The position numbers were made by a program, and so were the translations under genes. From NCBI GenBank assembly GCA_030867875.1, contig JAOWCC010001634.1, positions 5,193,877 through 5,257,876 on the forward strand: DNA of 64,000 bases, written 5' to 3'. This stretch comes from Actinernus sp. WN-2022. Taxonomy: Eukaryota; Cnidaria; Anthozoa; Actiniaria; Actinernidae. The notes under the pieces were generated by a model. That model did no database searches and was not told where the DNA came from. It saw nothing but the letters and a program-made list of their open reading frames with translations. Shown here in pieces: positions 22,205 through 34,700 of the stretch (position 1 is the stretch's first letter; every line of letters starts with the position of its first letter).

Positions 22205-22840
22205 CATTTTAGGAACGTAACCGTATTATCGGGTAAAAAAGAGCAAATCAGACAAAATAAGTTTTGGTCTGTGAAGCGATACCCCACACGCCGGTTGATA
22301 ACTGACAAGGATATCCCTCTGAAGGTTTTTATGATGTTGCTATCAGCCGATAGTTATACCACCGACTATCATATAATCAATTGTTTTTTAATTATGTACA
22401 TTATTGCTTAGTCTCGGACTAGGTATGCAGTATGCATCAATGATTCAGTTGTTAGTCTCGGACGAGGCATGTTTATGCGTCAATGATTCAGTTGTATGTC
22501 ATGACTTAGAACGGGAACGCGTGATTATCGTTCGAGTAATTCTTAAAAACTATTGAAAATCTCCTTTTTCGGCGTAAAAAAGATATTTGATAGAGAATCA
22601 TACCACACCTTCGCAGTTGAAACTTATCATAGTTTCCGGTCACTCTGCTTATTTTATAAATTGTACTTACCATAAAAATGTTTTATTCTCTGAGTCATGC
22701 TGATCGTGCATGTTCTGGCCGTCAATTTTATACACTAAATAGAGGTTATTAGTTGGCTAAGCATCTAATACGACTGTCTTTAGGCGAGCCAAAATACCAA
22801 TATAACTCAGTAGTAAAAATACACAGCCGACTAATAAGTT
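22205..22840. other. Gene-free stretch
   Basis: A short tandem (TTGTTAGTCTCGGACGAGGCATG with an earlier variant) lies near 22410-22470. Nothing else supported. Confidence 0.5.
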
Positions 22841-22844
22841 CTTT

Positions 22845-23016
22845 AGTATATAAATTCTGCCAAGAAACGAAATGTTCAGTTGCCATCAGTAACCAAAAAA
22901 ATATTGCGCGCTCGCTCGAGAAATGGTAATGTCACCATTTGACTGTAACTATACCCAAACACGGTCCATTCCTGTTTATATTTCGTGCGTTCTTGGCAGG
23001 ATTATATAAATATACT
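22845..23016. repeat. Foldback element, about 172 bp
   Basis: AGTATATAAATTCTGCCAAG plus AAACGAAAT is mirrored by ATTTCGTGCGTTCTTGGCAG plus ATTATATAAATATACT. Arms are about 30 bp with indels. Confidence 0.7.
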
Positions 23017-23019
23017 TCT

Positions 23020-24145
23020 AGAAAAATATCCAAGAGATACTAAGACTGAGTTCTTAGAGATAACTGATCCCTTCATGTTGTTTTATTCGTTCTGGTGGCT
23101 CGAAACATAGAATGAATCGGCTTCAGTACTACTCCACTGACTGATCAGCTAATGGTTGTAGACTTCTGGTGTGACGTCATACTTCCTCCTTCCAAGTTGC
23201 AGCTTTCGAAAGTTCCACGGATTACATTGCACTGAGCTTAGTCAAGAAATATTCAGGTATTCTTCAGGCTGACTGAATATCCGTAGGTTTATACTGATCA
23301 GTTCCCAATTGGTTTAATAAAACGATGGGCTTCCGCTTGTAGAACTGCTAACGTTGTCTCAGCCCTGTTTCAATCAACTTCCTGTTTATATATTTGCAGG
23401 TAATCCTTTAGAGAAATGAACTGGGTTTACTTTGATAATCGTAGGGTTTCATGATCATCGCACGGACGGCATGTATCATGGCTCAGTTTTAACTGATTAA
23501 ATCCGATAATGCAACTCTAAATAACAAATATATTAGGGTAATAAAAATAAAAATATCATGGCAGCGTAACATTCTTTACAAGCGTTCTGTTTGGACGGAT
23601 TCCTCAAACAAAATTAGGCACAACAAAATACGGTGATAGTACCGAAGGGGTAATCTTAGAGTTTTGATTGCTTGAAATACTTTATTTGTTCATCAGTTCA
23701 TAATTAATAGAGGGGAATGGTTAGGAAACCCGCAAATTTCAAAGGCCTAACAGAGGCGCTGCGATTTAGGTTGGACTGAAGGGGTAACTGACAAAAGACT
23801 GTGCACGGTCATAGCTCATTAGCGTCCCCTGAATAGTTAGAACAACGATCTTTAGCGCGATTATGACATGGAGTTTCATATGAACGGAAGCCGAATTGTC
23901 AAATTTATAAACGCTCGAAACGTCAGCAGTTACTCGCTTCTCACGGCGGTTATCAAGCATACCTTGATCGACAGTCCGTCTCAGTTGATTATACCAAAAA
24001 AAATCAAATAAATTAAGCTTAACATTGTCAAAACCAAATGCATGTTTATAGCAACAAATCATAAAGTTAAATCGTTGCAGAGTAGCCCATCCGTAATGGT
24101 CCAAGATCGGAGAATAGACAGAGTTTCTAGCTATAAATCATGCAG
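23020..24145. other. Gene-free stretch
   Basis: No supported gene. 23905-24000 (GAAACGTCAGCAGTTACTCG, CACGGCGGTTAT) is similar to 27009-27080 inside the nested element at 26331, so it is another dispersed repeat fragment. Confidence 0.5.
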
Positions 24146-24149
24146 TATT

Positions 24150-24722
24150 GGTCAGTGAGTTGAGACGAAACACTGTCTTGGGGCTCTCACATCGATAAGA
24201 TAAGTAAAAAGGTTGCAGTCACTTGCAGTTCTCAGAAGGGCTAAACGACCTTTTCTCACATATAGTACCTTGATCACACTCTATAATTTCTCTCGTCCTG
24301 CCTCATCAGTGGACTATACTGTAGTCTGGGGGTGTTTTGGGAAAGTTCCGGATAGACTCAAAAAAATTCAGAACAGGGCCTCTCGAATTGTTACTAGTAC
24401 CGGTTAATATGTAAGATCTGTAACAAATTTAGATATAATTTAAGTTGGTATACATTGGAGCAAAGAAGACAAAATCATCAAGCCACAACAATGTTTAATT
24501 CAATAAACAAAATGGTACCAGAATATCTAGGAAATCTCTTCACTAAAACGAATGATGTCCACAGATATAATATTCGTGGTCCAACCAGAACCTATTTGTC
24601 CCAAGACCGCCTAACTCATGCAGAAGCACTCAAAAGGAGTTTCTCTTACAGAGGGGCAGTCCTCTGGAACTCCCTTCCAATCGGAGCCGAACAGGCTCAA
24701 TCAAGAACTACATTTTTTTAAA
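24150..24722 (+). pseudogene. LINE RT C-terminal relic
   Basis: The pieces read GSHIDKISKKVAV, then KIQNRASRIVTSTG, then from 24455 HQATTMFNSINKMVPEYLGN and KRSFSYRGAVLWNSLP. This is the conserved tail of Jockey/CR1-group LINE reverse transcriptases (the LWNSLP block lies near the protein end). Several frameshifts and stops precede the final 88-codon open piece. The 5' part is missing and the 3' UTR is A/T-rich without an obvious simple tail. Confidence 0.82.
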
Positions 24723-24724
24723 TT

Positions 24725-25440
24725 ACGTTAATAATAGCCATTAACTTTAGATTAATTAAACACGAGCAATATAACTTTAAGTATGTTAGTGGAATAATTT
24801 TATGACTTTGTATCAGTATGTACGGTATATGTTAATTTATTTCCCCCGCTGGCGCAGACCTACACTAGTTTTCCACAGGAACTGGTGTTATCCATTGTAT
24901 AACTTCTACGGTTTGCCATAATTATTGTGTACTACGTACTAATTGAAATTCCTTCCCAAGTCACTTCGCAACAGCTGCGTTTATGCGGCGGCTGTTTCTT
25001 GAGAAACACAGGTACAATCAAACGCTAATTATCAATTAAGGTATGCTAGCGAGTAGCAGCTGAACCGGGACGTATCGAGCGCTACCCCTTCGTCAGAGCG
25101 AAAAGGGAAACTTTAGTTTAACCCTTTCATGCCCACGTACGGAATTTTCTGTAGTTTACTGGTTACTTGATTTGGGAGTTTCCGTCTGACAAAGTTTAAA
25201 GAGCTAGGCCCTGAGATTCCCACATACCATAATGTATAGACAAGTGATCCTAGTGAACTGCATTGGGCATGTTAACAAAGAATAATTTCATCTAAATCCT
25301 CCTTTCTTTGCATAAGTTAACTACTAAGGTTACATTATTTCATTTCAGAAAAAAAGACCAAAATAGCACTTCCAAAAATAATTATTTATTCTCAGATTCT
25401 ACATTTTCTCTCACAAATGCATATTTCACATAACATTTAG
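24725..25440. other. Gene-free stretch, probably LINE 3' flank
   Basis: No further motif recognised. Confidence 0.5.
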
Positions 25441-25772
25441 AGTTTCATGTTTGCACTAACCTCGCTTTCACTTTCGGTCTCCCAACACGTCGACTTGCCC
25501 AGAACCAAGCCATCAGTGTCCACACACCGGCTTCACAGCAAGCTAAATTCATCCATAATGACCACAAAGCATGCCGGGAAATACTACCAAACAGCGACAT
25601 GGCACTTCCACCATGGGTTTTGCGATTTCCCGTGGTAATTGCCCAGTGGTCAATTTATCCTGGGTTTCAATTTACCAAGCGGTTTACGGTTACATGCACA
25701 ACAATTCCCCAACGTTCAACTCGAGCAAACGTTTGGCGGGAAATCGTGTCAGATTTATAAACAAATCGACTG

Positions 25773-26330
25773 ATGGAGGAATCAAGAGAGTTTGCTAGTT
25801 TGATTTCAATTGCCCTTTTACTTCTTTATCTGCGATCTTCTATCGACTTGGTAATCCAGTACCTTTTACTGCGGAGATCACGAAGACGACGAGTTCAGTT
25901 ACGTTTTCTTCGGTCTATAGAACTGAGTTATCTTTATTTGAGTGCTCGACGAAGGCAGATTGTTGCCCGATCACCAAGAACTGCTTGGGTGCTTCCGCGA
26001 CCGCAAAATTGGTTTCAGCAACTACTTAACGACAGATCACTAGACCACTGGTGGAAAGAGAACTTCAGAGTCTCTCGAGCTACCTTCGAGTATATCTGCC
26101 AGCTCGTCGGCCCCGTACTCCAGCGACAAGATACGAGAATGCGGGATGCAATTCCAGTTGACAAGAGAGTACGCGCCTGCTTGTGGAGGTTGGCAACAGG
26201 GGAGTGCTATCGTTCATGTGGACTTATGATGGGACTCGCCAAACCGACAGTCATTCAAATGCTGCCATGAATTCGTCCAAGAAATCTGTCGTCTTCGGGG
26301 GGATTTCATTAAATTTCCAACTGATAAAGC
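25773..26330 (+). pseudogene. PIF/Harbinger transposase, N-terminal part
   Basis: The first 165 codons contain WWKENFRVSRATFEYICQLV, QDTRMRDAIPVDKRVRACLW and RLATGECYR, the standard block ahead of the DDE core in PIF/Harbinger (DDE_Tnp_4) transposases. The leader (residues 10-60) is Arg/Leu-rich. A single extra base near 26262 shifts the frame; the expected sequence continues one frame over (CHEFVQEICRLRGDFIKFP) up to 26330. There it is interrupted by the 1,103-bp element and resumes in the same frame at 27434. The gene is therefore broken twice in this half. Confidence 0.92.
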
Positions 26331-27433
26331 AGGAACACCCAACGAACTGTTCTGCAAAATAACTGTTCTTCTGGGCCACTCGGCTGGCAAATTCTGCACT
26401 TTGGAATTTCTTGGCTGGCAAATTCTGCAGTCTGATACTAAATAATAATATAACGGAGCGATATTTGTCAGCTGGTAAATTCTGCAGTCCGATATAATTA
26501 CATAATAATAATATAACAGAGCGATATTTCTCAGCTGGCAAATTCTGCACGTACCTGTTGTTTCACAGGTTTTTAAAAATACCGAATTCTGCAGGTTAGA
26601 CCTAAACGGTATGAAAGTACACATTAAACATTTCAAGCGGCTTTGCAATTGAAGTTTTGTCTTGATTCACTTTTACTGCTGTATTGGTACTGTAAATTAC
26701 TACAGTTTCCACTATTTTTGTTTTCAGAAAGAAAAAATCATGATTATCAGACAATATCTGGTTCTCGAAAGATTCTTTGGATATTTGAACTGCTAAAATG
26801 AAACTGATCTGCGTTGATGGGAGATAAATACTGATACAATCAGCTAAAAGTATAGTAGCAGCTGATATTTCGAGTGTTACGACCGGCTGGTTCACACTAG
26901 CGACATCAGCACAAGTAACATACGGAGACTCAGTGATCACATCAGTGAGTAGAACAAGCGCCGCTAATGATCAGTCACTGAGTCTGCGTATGTTGCTTGT
27001 GCTTAAACGCTTGAAACGTCAGCTGCTACTCGTGGCTCACGGCCGTTAGTATAGCTTAATTGACTTTTAATTGATCATACCAGTATTGGAATAGATATCG
27101 TGCATTTTTATTAGCTGGCATATTCTTCACTTGTATTTTTCAGCTGGGAATATATGTAAAAAAAATGTTTTGCTGCTGGCAAATACTGCACTTAAATATT
27201 TCAGCTGGGAATATATTCAAAAAAATATTTTTGCTGCTAGCAAATTCTGCACTTAAATATTTCAGCTGGGAAATTTAGAAATTCTTCATGAACTTTAGGC
27301 TGGCTGGCGCTGCAGAACAGCTGTTCGTCTGCCAGCTGAAAAACAATTCCCTTAAATATGTTTAAATACATCTGATTTGTTATTAAAACATCAGAATGTT
27401 TGTTTTTATGAAGTTTTACCGTTGGGTGTTCCT
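26331..27433. mobile_element. 1,103-bp TIR element nested in the Harbinger gene
   Basis: A perfect 14-bp TIR (AGGAACACCCAACG left, CGTTGGGTGTTCCT right) is bounded by the 8-bp direct repeat GATAAAGC at 26323-26330 and 27434-27441. The transposase frame matches across the two copies. An 8-bp duplication fits hAT or P; a 10-bp duplication with one mismatch (Mutator-like) is an alternative boundary. Seven variants of CTGGCAAATTCTGCA lie near the ends: starts 26384, 26415, 26472 and 26535, then 27115, 27176 and 27237, the last three spaced exactly 61 bp. All point the same way. A hairpin around 26910-27002 is included. No transposase. Confidence 0.9.
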
Positions 27434-28159
27434 GATAAAGCCGATGTACAAAAGAAAATCGAAGGGTTTTCAAAGAAGAGCAAGCTTCCAAATGTCGTAG
27501 CAGCAAAAGATGGAAGTCATATAACGATCAAGGCGCCGAAGATAAACCACGAGGACTACTTTAACCGTAAACATTTCTATAGCTATGTTGTGCAGGGTGT
27601 AGTAGAGTCTACAGGTCTGTACTTATCAGTTGCCACCGGATACCCTGGCGGTATGCACGACGCCAGAGTTCTAAGATTGAGCGACATATTTGGGGTTGCT
27701 GAAGATGAGGATATTTTAATGGAACCCACTCTAGATTTAGGTGGTACATTCATTCGCCCTATCATAGTGGGAGACTCGGCATATCCATTGAAATCGTAGT
27801 TGCTTCGGCCCTTTAAGGACAACGGTGCACTTGACCAAGATCAGAGAAAATTCAACAAAGAGCTTTCAAAAGCACGGATTGTCTCGGAACACGCATTCGG
27901 ATTGACAAAGGGAAGGTGGAGAGTGCTACTAAAACGCCTTGACGAAGATTCAGACAGAATTCCAGATACGATAATTGCGTGCTGTGTGTTACACAACATT
28001 TGTAGTTTGCGAGGGGAGGAGTATGAAGTCCATGATGACGATGATGATAGTGATGACGATGATGATAGTGATGACGACGATGGCGGGGCACCTTCTCAAG
28101 CTGCAAATGGAGTTCTACAAGCTGTAGTCGATTATGTGGCTAATCACTACCATATAAAA
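27434..28159 (+). pseudogene. PIF/Harbinger transposase, catalytic C-terminal part
   Basis: It resumes with DKADVQKKIEGF and contains the DDE triad in context: Asp in AAKDGSHITI (about 27509), Asp in IIVGDSAYPL (about 27772) and Glu in ARIVSEHAFGLTKGRW (about 27889). The GYPGGMHDARVL block lies between the first two. An in-frame TAG at 27797-27799 falls where the family usually has Trp (a one-base change from TGG). The tail has a Ser-Asp acidic repeat (28035-28081) and ends where the poly-C-capped element begins. All three catalytic residues survive, so decay is recent, but the protein cannot be made from this copy. Confidence 0.92.
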
Positions 28160-28446
28160 GGGGTAGGGATGCTCGTCGGACATTTTCGATTTGACCCCTA
28201 AGAGGTACTAAAATGGGCATGGCTCAAGCTTATTTTGACCCCTAAAAGATAATAAAAATGTAAATTGATAACAGCTTTTTTGTTCAATTGACACCCGACC
28301 CCTAAAAGGTACCGCTTTACATAGAAATGTCTGTGTTTGATGGTGGATACCCTAAGTGGTACCAAACTCCCGATTTTGACCCCTAAAAGGTACGACGAGC
28401 ATCCATGTACCCCTCACATAAGGGAGTCCCCCCCCCCCCCCCCCCC
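28160..28446. mobile_element. Poly-C-capped TIR element (second copy, left end shortened)
   Basis: GGGATGCTCGTCGG at 28166-28179 is mirrored by TACGACGAGCATCC at 28391-28404, followed by AGGGAGT and a run of about 18 C. CCCCTAAAAGGTAC-type motifs occur about five times inside (28195, 28241, 28300, 28350 and 28380). It closely matches 36876-37243, but the left G-run end is missing. It inserted into, and now terminates, the Harbinger reading frame at TGA-free sequence up to 28201. Confidence 0.85.
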
Positions 28447-28449
28447 GGG

Positions 28450-29520
28450 CATGAAATCCAGCCATGATGGAATTTCTCTACCGAATGGCGCGAAAGTAGC
28501 ACTACAGTAAACACCGCATGTGTCCACACACAGCATGCGATTTCCTGTACATCTCTATTGTAGCCTCTGGATTGGTTAAGCTATCTTGGGGATCCCAAAA
28601 ACCATCGTCATGAGCTCGGGAAATGTCATGGGCATTTCTTTTGTTTTTCTTGACGTATCCATGGAAATTCACCAAGGGAAATTTAGCTCGGGAAATTGCG
28701 GACACACACGCGATTTTGTTTTTCCCGTGGTAAAAGGGTTATTTACCACGGGAAAAGGGTGAATGTAACCACAACTAATAAACTGGCACAGACTCGGTTC
28801 TTTGAGAAAGTGCTGATTGAAGCTCTCATCAGACTCAGTAACGGTATCAGGAGCCCTTTATGCGATAATTTTTGAGAATGTTCAAAGTTAATATTCTACA
28901 GTTTAGTGAAAATAAAATTTCAAAACATTTTATTTTCAACGAGAAATTACAGCGAAAAGAAATATGGACGGGAAGCAGGCTGTCATCGGCTTATTGACAC
29001 TTGTGAAGCGTTTTCATGGAAACAAGTCAATTCTAAGTTGAAAGAGTGAAAGTGCCCATAAACTTCGCCATGAAGTTTCGACTGTAGATTCGCCTTCGAT
29101 AGCCGAAGACGAAGTACCGACTGAAACCGAACACGATCTTCCGTAACAGTGATTGTACTGGTTTGGTCTGTTTCTTTACGCTTTCTTCGTCTTTGCCTTC
29201 TCTGTGCACTCATGATTTCTGTGAAATACCATGATAATGGTAACGCTAAAATTGAACTAGTCTACTGCGATATACTGATCGCACTGAATAGCTAACTTAT
29301 CGTGGTCTGCGTAGTCCTGGCATCGTGTTTCACTATACCTACTGCTCAACATCAAATACTGGAAAAATGACATTCTTAATGACAGATAAGTTAATTGTGT
29401 CAACAAACCTCAGTGGGATGCCAGAAAACTTTGAAACCATTTTCCCGGCGTTATAAATGCAAGTTTTGTAGCATGTATTCGGAGCTCCTGTCCCTCTAGA
29501 TTTTAATAAATCGGATTGAA
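28450..29520. other. Gene-free stretch with a perfect short hairpin
   Basis: TTTTCCCGTGGTAAA (28720-28734) and TTTACCACGGGAAAA (28742-28756) form a 15-bp perfect stem with a 7-nt loop. A related TTTCCCGTGGTAA occurs at about 25627, on the other side of the Harbinger gene, so these may be remnants of Harbinger subterminal sequence. The minus-strand frame at 28983-29213 (starts MSAQRRQRRRKRKET) is basic but unrecognised. Confidence 0.5.
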
Positions 29521-29526
29521 AATTGG

Positions 29527-29709
29527 TGTAATATTTTCCAAACAAGATTCTAACGGTTTGATGCAAAAATCACCCGAATATATCAATCACAACAAAAATG
29601 GCGGTTCTCTACACGAAGACTAAGCACATGGCCAAAAAGGGTCCCATAATGCATAGCGCGCTACCGGAAATAACTAATACCGGAAGTACTAACACAAAAA
29701 TATTTAACA
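29527..29709 (-). repeat. BEL-1 3' LTR, 183 bp
   Basis: Same termini as the 5' LTR. It holds the extra segment around 29583-29608 (CAATCACAACAAAAATGGCG). Apart from the indels the two LTRs differ at very few positions. Confidence 0.93.
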
Positions 29710-29717
29710 CTCCCTCC
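29710..29717 (-). other. BEL-1 polypurine tract
   Basis: GGAGGGAG directly abuts the TGTT start of the 3' LTR on the minus strand, in the position expected for the plus-strand primer. Confidence 0.75.
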
Positions 29718-29919
29718 AGTCGGTCCTCCAATATATCAAGAGACACTACTATGGAGGCCGACTAACTATAACAATGACATAGATCTAAATAAACGTCTCA
29801 AAGTTCATCGTTCAGTTCTAATGACTGAAACTAACAGTTCCCAAACTCTACAGATTCTGTAGTAACTGCCGTCTCTGGAGGTCTGCCCTTTCAGCAGCCT
29901 TTCGCCTTGGCCTCGTAGC

Positions 29920-31430
29920 TCATTCACTGTTACCACTGATGACCTCTGAGCAATCATGTCTGTCCTTGCTTCCTTCCAGAGGATACAGGCTTTGTAAGGG
30001 ACGCCGCAGAATTGACACCTTGCCCTTGGCTGTCATAGTTTTCACCACAGCACCTCTTATAGCTCCATCCTTTCCTGTGACGAGCCCCTGTACGCTACCG
30101 CATCTCCATAATCCTCTTTGGACACCATCCTCTTGTATTATTACAGCATCCCCAACTTGAATTAAATCTTTACCCGGAGTCCTAGTCTTGAGACGGTGCA
30201 TGTCGCGCAGATCCAGGAGGTATTCACTTCCCCACCGTGACCAGAAATGGAGTAGAAGTGTCTTCAAGTAAGCTACCCTTTTGCTCGCCACTTCACTGAT
30301 TCCCTCAGCAACATCATCATCACTGCTCTCTGGTAGACTCAACAGTCTTCTTCCCATCATCAAGTGGGCAGGTGTCAAGGCCTCTTCAACATCATTGGCA
30401 GATGTGTAGGTGAGAGGTCTTGAATTTAGCGTTGCCTCAATCTCAATTACAACTGTCAACAGCTCTTCATACTTCAGCTTGGCATTACCCAGGATCTTTT
30501 TCAAGCACCTCTTTACACTTTTGATTAGCCTTTAAAAAAATCCACCCCACCACGGGGCCTTCTCCAAGTTAAATGACCACTTTACTCTTCTATCCAGGAG
30601 AAGCTTTCTCACTTCTGGGAGGTCAAATAATCTTGACAACGTCTTGGATGCCGCCTTAAAAGTCCTTCCATTGTCTGACTTCATCTCACTAGGTATTCCT
30701 CGACGTGCTGTAAATCTTCTAAAGCTTCGCAGAAAGGCTTCAGCTGTCAGGTCTGGCACTAAATCTCAGTGCACAGCTCGTGAAACTCCACATGTGTAGA
30801 GTACAATGTAAACCTTCAACATTTTGTCCGCCTGCTTCACAAATAACGGTCATGCAAAGTCCACACCTGTGTATGTAAATGGGTGGTTTACGGTCAGCCT
30901 GAACCGCGGTAGAGGCGGTGGATCTGGTGCCCTGTATGGCTTACCCTCGTGTCGCCGACAGATGTAACAACCATGTAGTACATTTCGAATGAACTGACGA
31001 CCTTTAACAATCCAAAACCTTGATCGAAGCTGCGTCAGTGTCACCTTAACTCCATTATGACTGACCCTCTCATGGCAGTGTCTCACTATCAATAAGGTCA
31101 CATGGTGACCTGCATCCAAGAGGAGTGGATGTTTCTGACTCTCTGTTAGATCTGCATACTGCAGTCTTCCTCCACATCGGTACAACTTCTTCTCATCTTG
31201 AAACAGTCCAAACTCCCTTTGCAAGCTCTCAAACTTTGAACTTGTGACAATGTTACCTTGAATGTCCTTTACCCAGAGTGCTTCGGCTTCCGTAATGTTC
31301 TCTGCCGAAATCTCAGGATCCACCTTGACATTCTTTCTCTTGGCCTTTAATAGTTCTATGAACTTGAGCACTAGGGCAGTGACACTCAACAATTTCTGTA
31401 GGCTACTATACCTCTTGCAGTTCATCACAG
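29920..31430 (-). pseudogene. BEL-1 integrase region
   Basis: Three open pieces in one frame (31428-30850, 30759-30532 and 30504-29920) are separated by stops and lie in a different frame from the upstream polyprotein. They carry the zinc-binding His/Cys set (HVTLLIVRHCHERVSHNG, then CYICRRH), the first catalytic Asp (TYTGVDFA), the second Asp (KSDNGRTF), the Glu region (LGNAKLKYEELLTVVIEIEA plus LNSRP) and the C-terminal DUF5641-type domain (HFWSRWGSEYLLDLR, QVGDAVIIQEDG). The 31430-31720 interval continues the connection domain (WSHCPGVKNPADIPSRG). The premature stops make it non-functional. Confidence 0.9.
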
Positions 31431-31723
31431 CACTGATACAACTTGACTACAGGTTGTCATGAGCAGTGACGAGTTGCTCAGACAGATGCTGCGGTCTTTA
31501 ACCTTCATTTCTTCCATAGTCTCAGGTGGGGGATCTCCCCCCGTGGCAACGATTCCCTGTATGTCATCATATGTCTCCAACCAGTCTGGACCAGTGAACC
31601 ATATGCTTGAATGCAGCTCTCTAGCGGGTACTCCTCTTGATGGAATATCTGCGGGATTCTTTACGCCAGGACAATGACTCCATGCACTGGTGGTACTAGA
31701 CGTCGTATTTCCACCACCCTATT

Positions 31724-34700
31724 CTAAACAAACTGCTTCCACTCTCGAGTCTCCCTTTGAATCCAATACAGGGCCACAGTTGAATCGGTCCAGCACTTCA
31801 CTAGAGATATATCAATGAATCCCTCTAAAGTGTCCTTAACACGACTAATGAGCCGTGCTAATATCAAGGCTGAGAGTAGTTCCAGTCGTGGGATGGTTTG
31901 TCTCTCAAGTGGGGTTACTCTTGTTTTGGATGTGACAAACCTTACATGTACTCCATCACTTGTCTTAATCCTAAGATAGACCACTGCAGCATAAGCATCA
32001 ACTGATGCATCACAGAAACCATGAAGGCTGGCGCTTATCACACTTCCTGTCACTCCATCAAAGTAGCACCTTGGTATCTTCAATAGTTCTGCTTCTCTGA
32101 ACTCCTTTAACAGCTTGGCCCAAGTTGCACTTGACTGCTCATCCAGTACCTCATCCCAGGTAAGTTTCTTCATACACAACTTCTGGAAGAACATCTTCAA
32201 TCTGACGGTCACTGGAGTTATGAACCCCACTGGGTCATACACCTGCGATGATGTTCGTATCACCTCACGTTTTGTGGTTTCTTCAGCAGCAGAGGTTTTC
32301 AAAATACTCCTTAAGTCAAACACTAGTTGATCCTCCTCCTGATTCCACTGAATCCCTAGGATTTTCTCTGTTGTCACTGTTTCGCTGGCTGAGCCAAGAG
32401 TGCATTTTGCAAATGACTCGTCTTCCTCGGTTACGCATATCCTCTCTGAATTCCCCTCTGGCGGACGAGATCCTTTCTCTGTTATGTCCCTTTCTAACAG
32501 TTTCTCATTCTCTTGAATCATGTGCATCAGTGGTGCTGAATTTGAAGTGAATTTCCTGACATTGAACCCACCCTCAGCCAGTCTAACCTTTGTCTTTACA
32601 TACAACTCGTAGGCTTCAAATTCATCACTACCTCCTAGAATGATGTCATCCACATATACAGATTTCAAGAACTTTGCTACAAATTCTGGATCTTCTTGTT
32701 CATACTTCGATACATGATGCTTTACTGTAGCATTCAAGAGGAATGGACTGGAGGACACTCCAAACATGACACGTGTGAACCTCAGTACCTTAACTGCAGG
32801 GTCCTCTCTTTCAGGGTCATCTACCCAAAGGAAGCGTAATACATCACGATCATCTTCCACAACAGAAACCATCAAGAAGGCTTTCTCAATGTCCCCAATC
32901 ATGGTGACCTTGTGGCTCCTAAACCTCATAAGTATGTCTGCTATGTTCTCTATCAATGCCGGACCAGCATAGAGGCAGTCATTCAAGGATGGGCCTCCTG
33001 ATGCCTTAGCAGAGGCATCATAGACAACTCTAACCTTCGTTGTTTGTTTATCTCTTCGTATCACTGGGTGGTGTGGGAGGTAGTGGACCTCTCCTATCTC
33101 CCCTATTTCATCATCACAAACTTCTTGTACAATGCCCTTCTTCAGCTGCTCCTTGATCACTGAGTCATACTCTTTCAACACTTCAGGATCTCTCTTTAGT
33201 CGGGACAGCAATGACATCAACCGAGACCTGCAGTATTGATAATTCTCATGCAATAATGGGTGTGGCTCCTTCCAGGGGAGGCTTACCATGTATCTACTTC
33301 CATCATAGGTAATCCGCTGCTCAAATTCATCATAAACTGAAGCTTCATTTGAGAGTATCCCAAGTGATTCAAGCTTCCAGAACTTCTCCAAGTCATTGTC
33401 CAATGTTTCATAAGTTGGCCTGTTACTGACCTCACACTTGAGTACATGTGTACTAGTGAGGTTGACAGAACCTCCCTCATTGGAAGAAATTGGTACATCA
33501 CTGACAGTACCTGAAAGAACCCAGCCCAGTTTTGTATGGATAGCTGTCGGCCCGGTGTCTGCCTTGATCACACCCCCTGTCACCAGTTTCCAGTAGTAGT
33601 CAGCACCAATAAGTGCATCCAGACAAGCATTCCCATCACAGTCATCTGCCAGTGTCAAGCCTGATAAATGGGGATAACTCTTGGATGCATACACTGTGAA
33701 CTGGTTTTGAATTGGAGAACTTATCAAAGGAACCGCAATCGCTGAAGCTTTCATGTCCTTCTCTCCCTCAAGACTGATGCAGAATTCAAACACTTCACAA
33801 TTCTGAACCACACCCTCACTGGATCCAAAGGGTTTAATGGTCAGGCGCTCTGTGTGCAACATTTGCAAGCTCAATTCATTCTTAATGTGATCAGAGATGT
33901 AGGTGCGTTGGCTCCCTCCATCTAGGATGAGTCTCACCCTCATCTTACGGTTAGGCTTATCAACTCGATACACTGTTGCCTTTGCCGTTTGTAAAAGAAC
34001 TGCATTCTTGGTGCTCAAACACATCATGGATGATGCTCCAAGTGATTCTTGGTTGTCACTACCATTGCTCACACTACTAGTCTGCTCTTTAGGAGTGGAG
34101 TCACTTCCTATAGCCTCAGTTTGAGAGTCCCTCTTCTTCTCAGACTCACAGATACTCACATGATGCCGTCCCCGACATTTACTGCAATTTAATTTGGACC
34201 TACAATTCCGGCTAATGTGGTACCTCTTAATAAAAACGTAACATCTATGTGCTTTCTTGAGAATTTCCTTACGTTTGTTGACATTTGTGACAACTGAACA
34301 CTGTGCAGAGATATGACCCTGACTACAATAAACACACGATATTCTCCCACCCTGGTCTGAACTTGTCATGAGTACTGAGGACGTTGCAGGTCCTCTGTAC
34401 CCGGACCGTCTGTTGCCATTCTCAGGTCTTTTATCTTCCCTGCCATGTGCTGAATCATAGACTGATACTGCTACATATTTACAACGCTCTCTGTTTGTGA
34501 GTTCAGACTTGAGTGCCTGCAGAATTGCATCTAAAGTCCAGGATTCCTTAGGGACCTTGTTACATATTTCTAGCCTCACTTCTCTAGGTATTTTGTTTAA
34601 TAATAATGGGAGGAACAACTCACCATACTGATCTGATTTACGACCAAGTGCTTCAAGAGCTCTCATGTGGGACTCCACATCATCATGCAGTTGTCTAAGT

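Noticed and set aside
26214..26648. 144-codon minus-strand frame with CRICQ/QNLPA repeats
   Set aside because: It is the CTGGCAAATTCTGCA repeat region of the nested element read backwards.
25773..28159. Harbinger gene with a true intron between 26331 and 27433
   Set aside because: The junctions carry TIRs and a target duplication, not GT-AG splice sites, so this is an insertion.
28983..29213. Basic protein beginning MSAQRRQRRRKRKET as a Harbinger Myb-like partner
   Set aside because: No Myb/SANT pattern (spaced Trp) is present and it lies beyond the Harbinger end.
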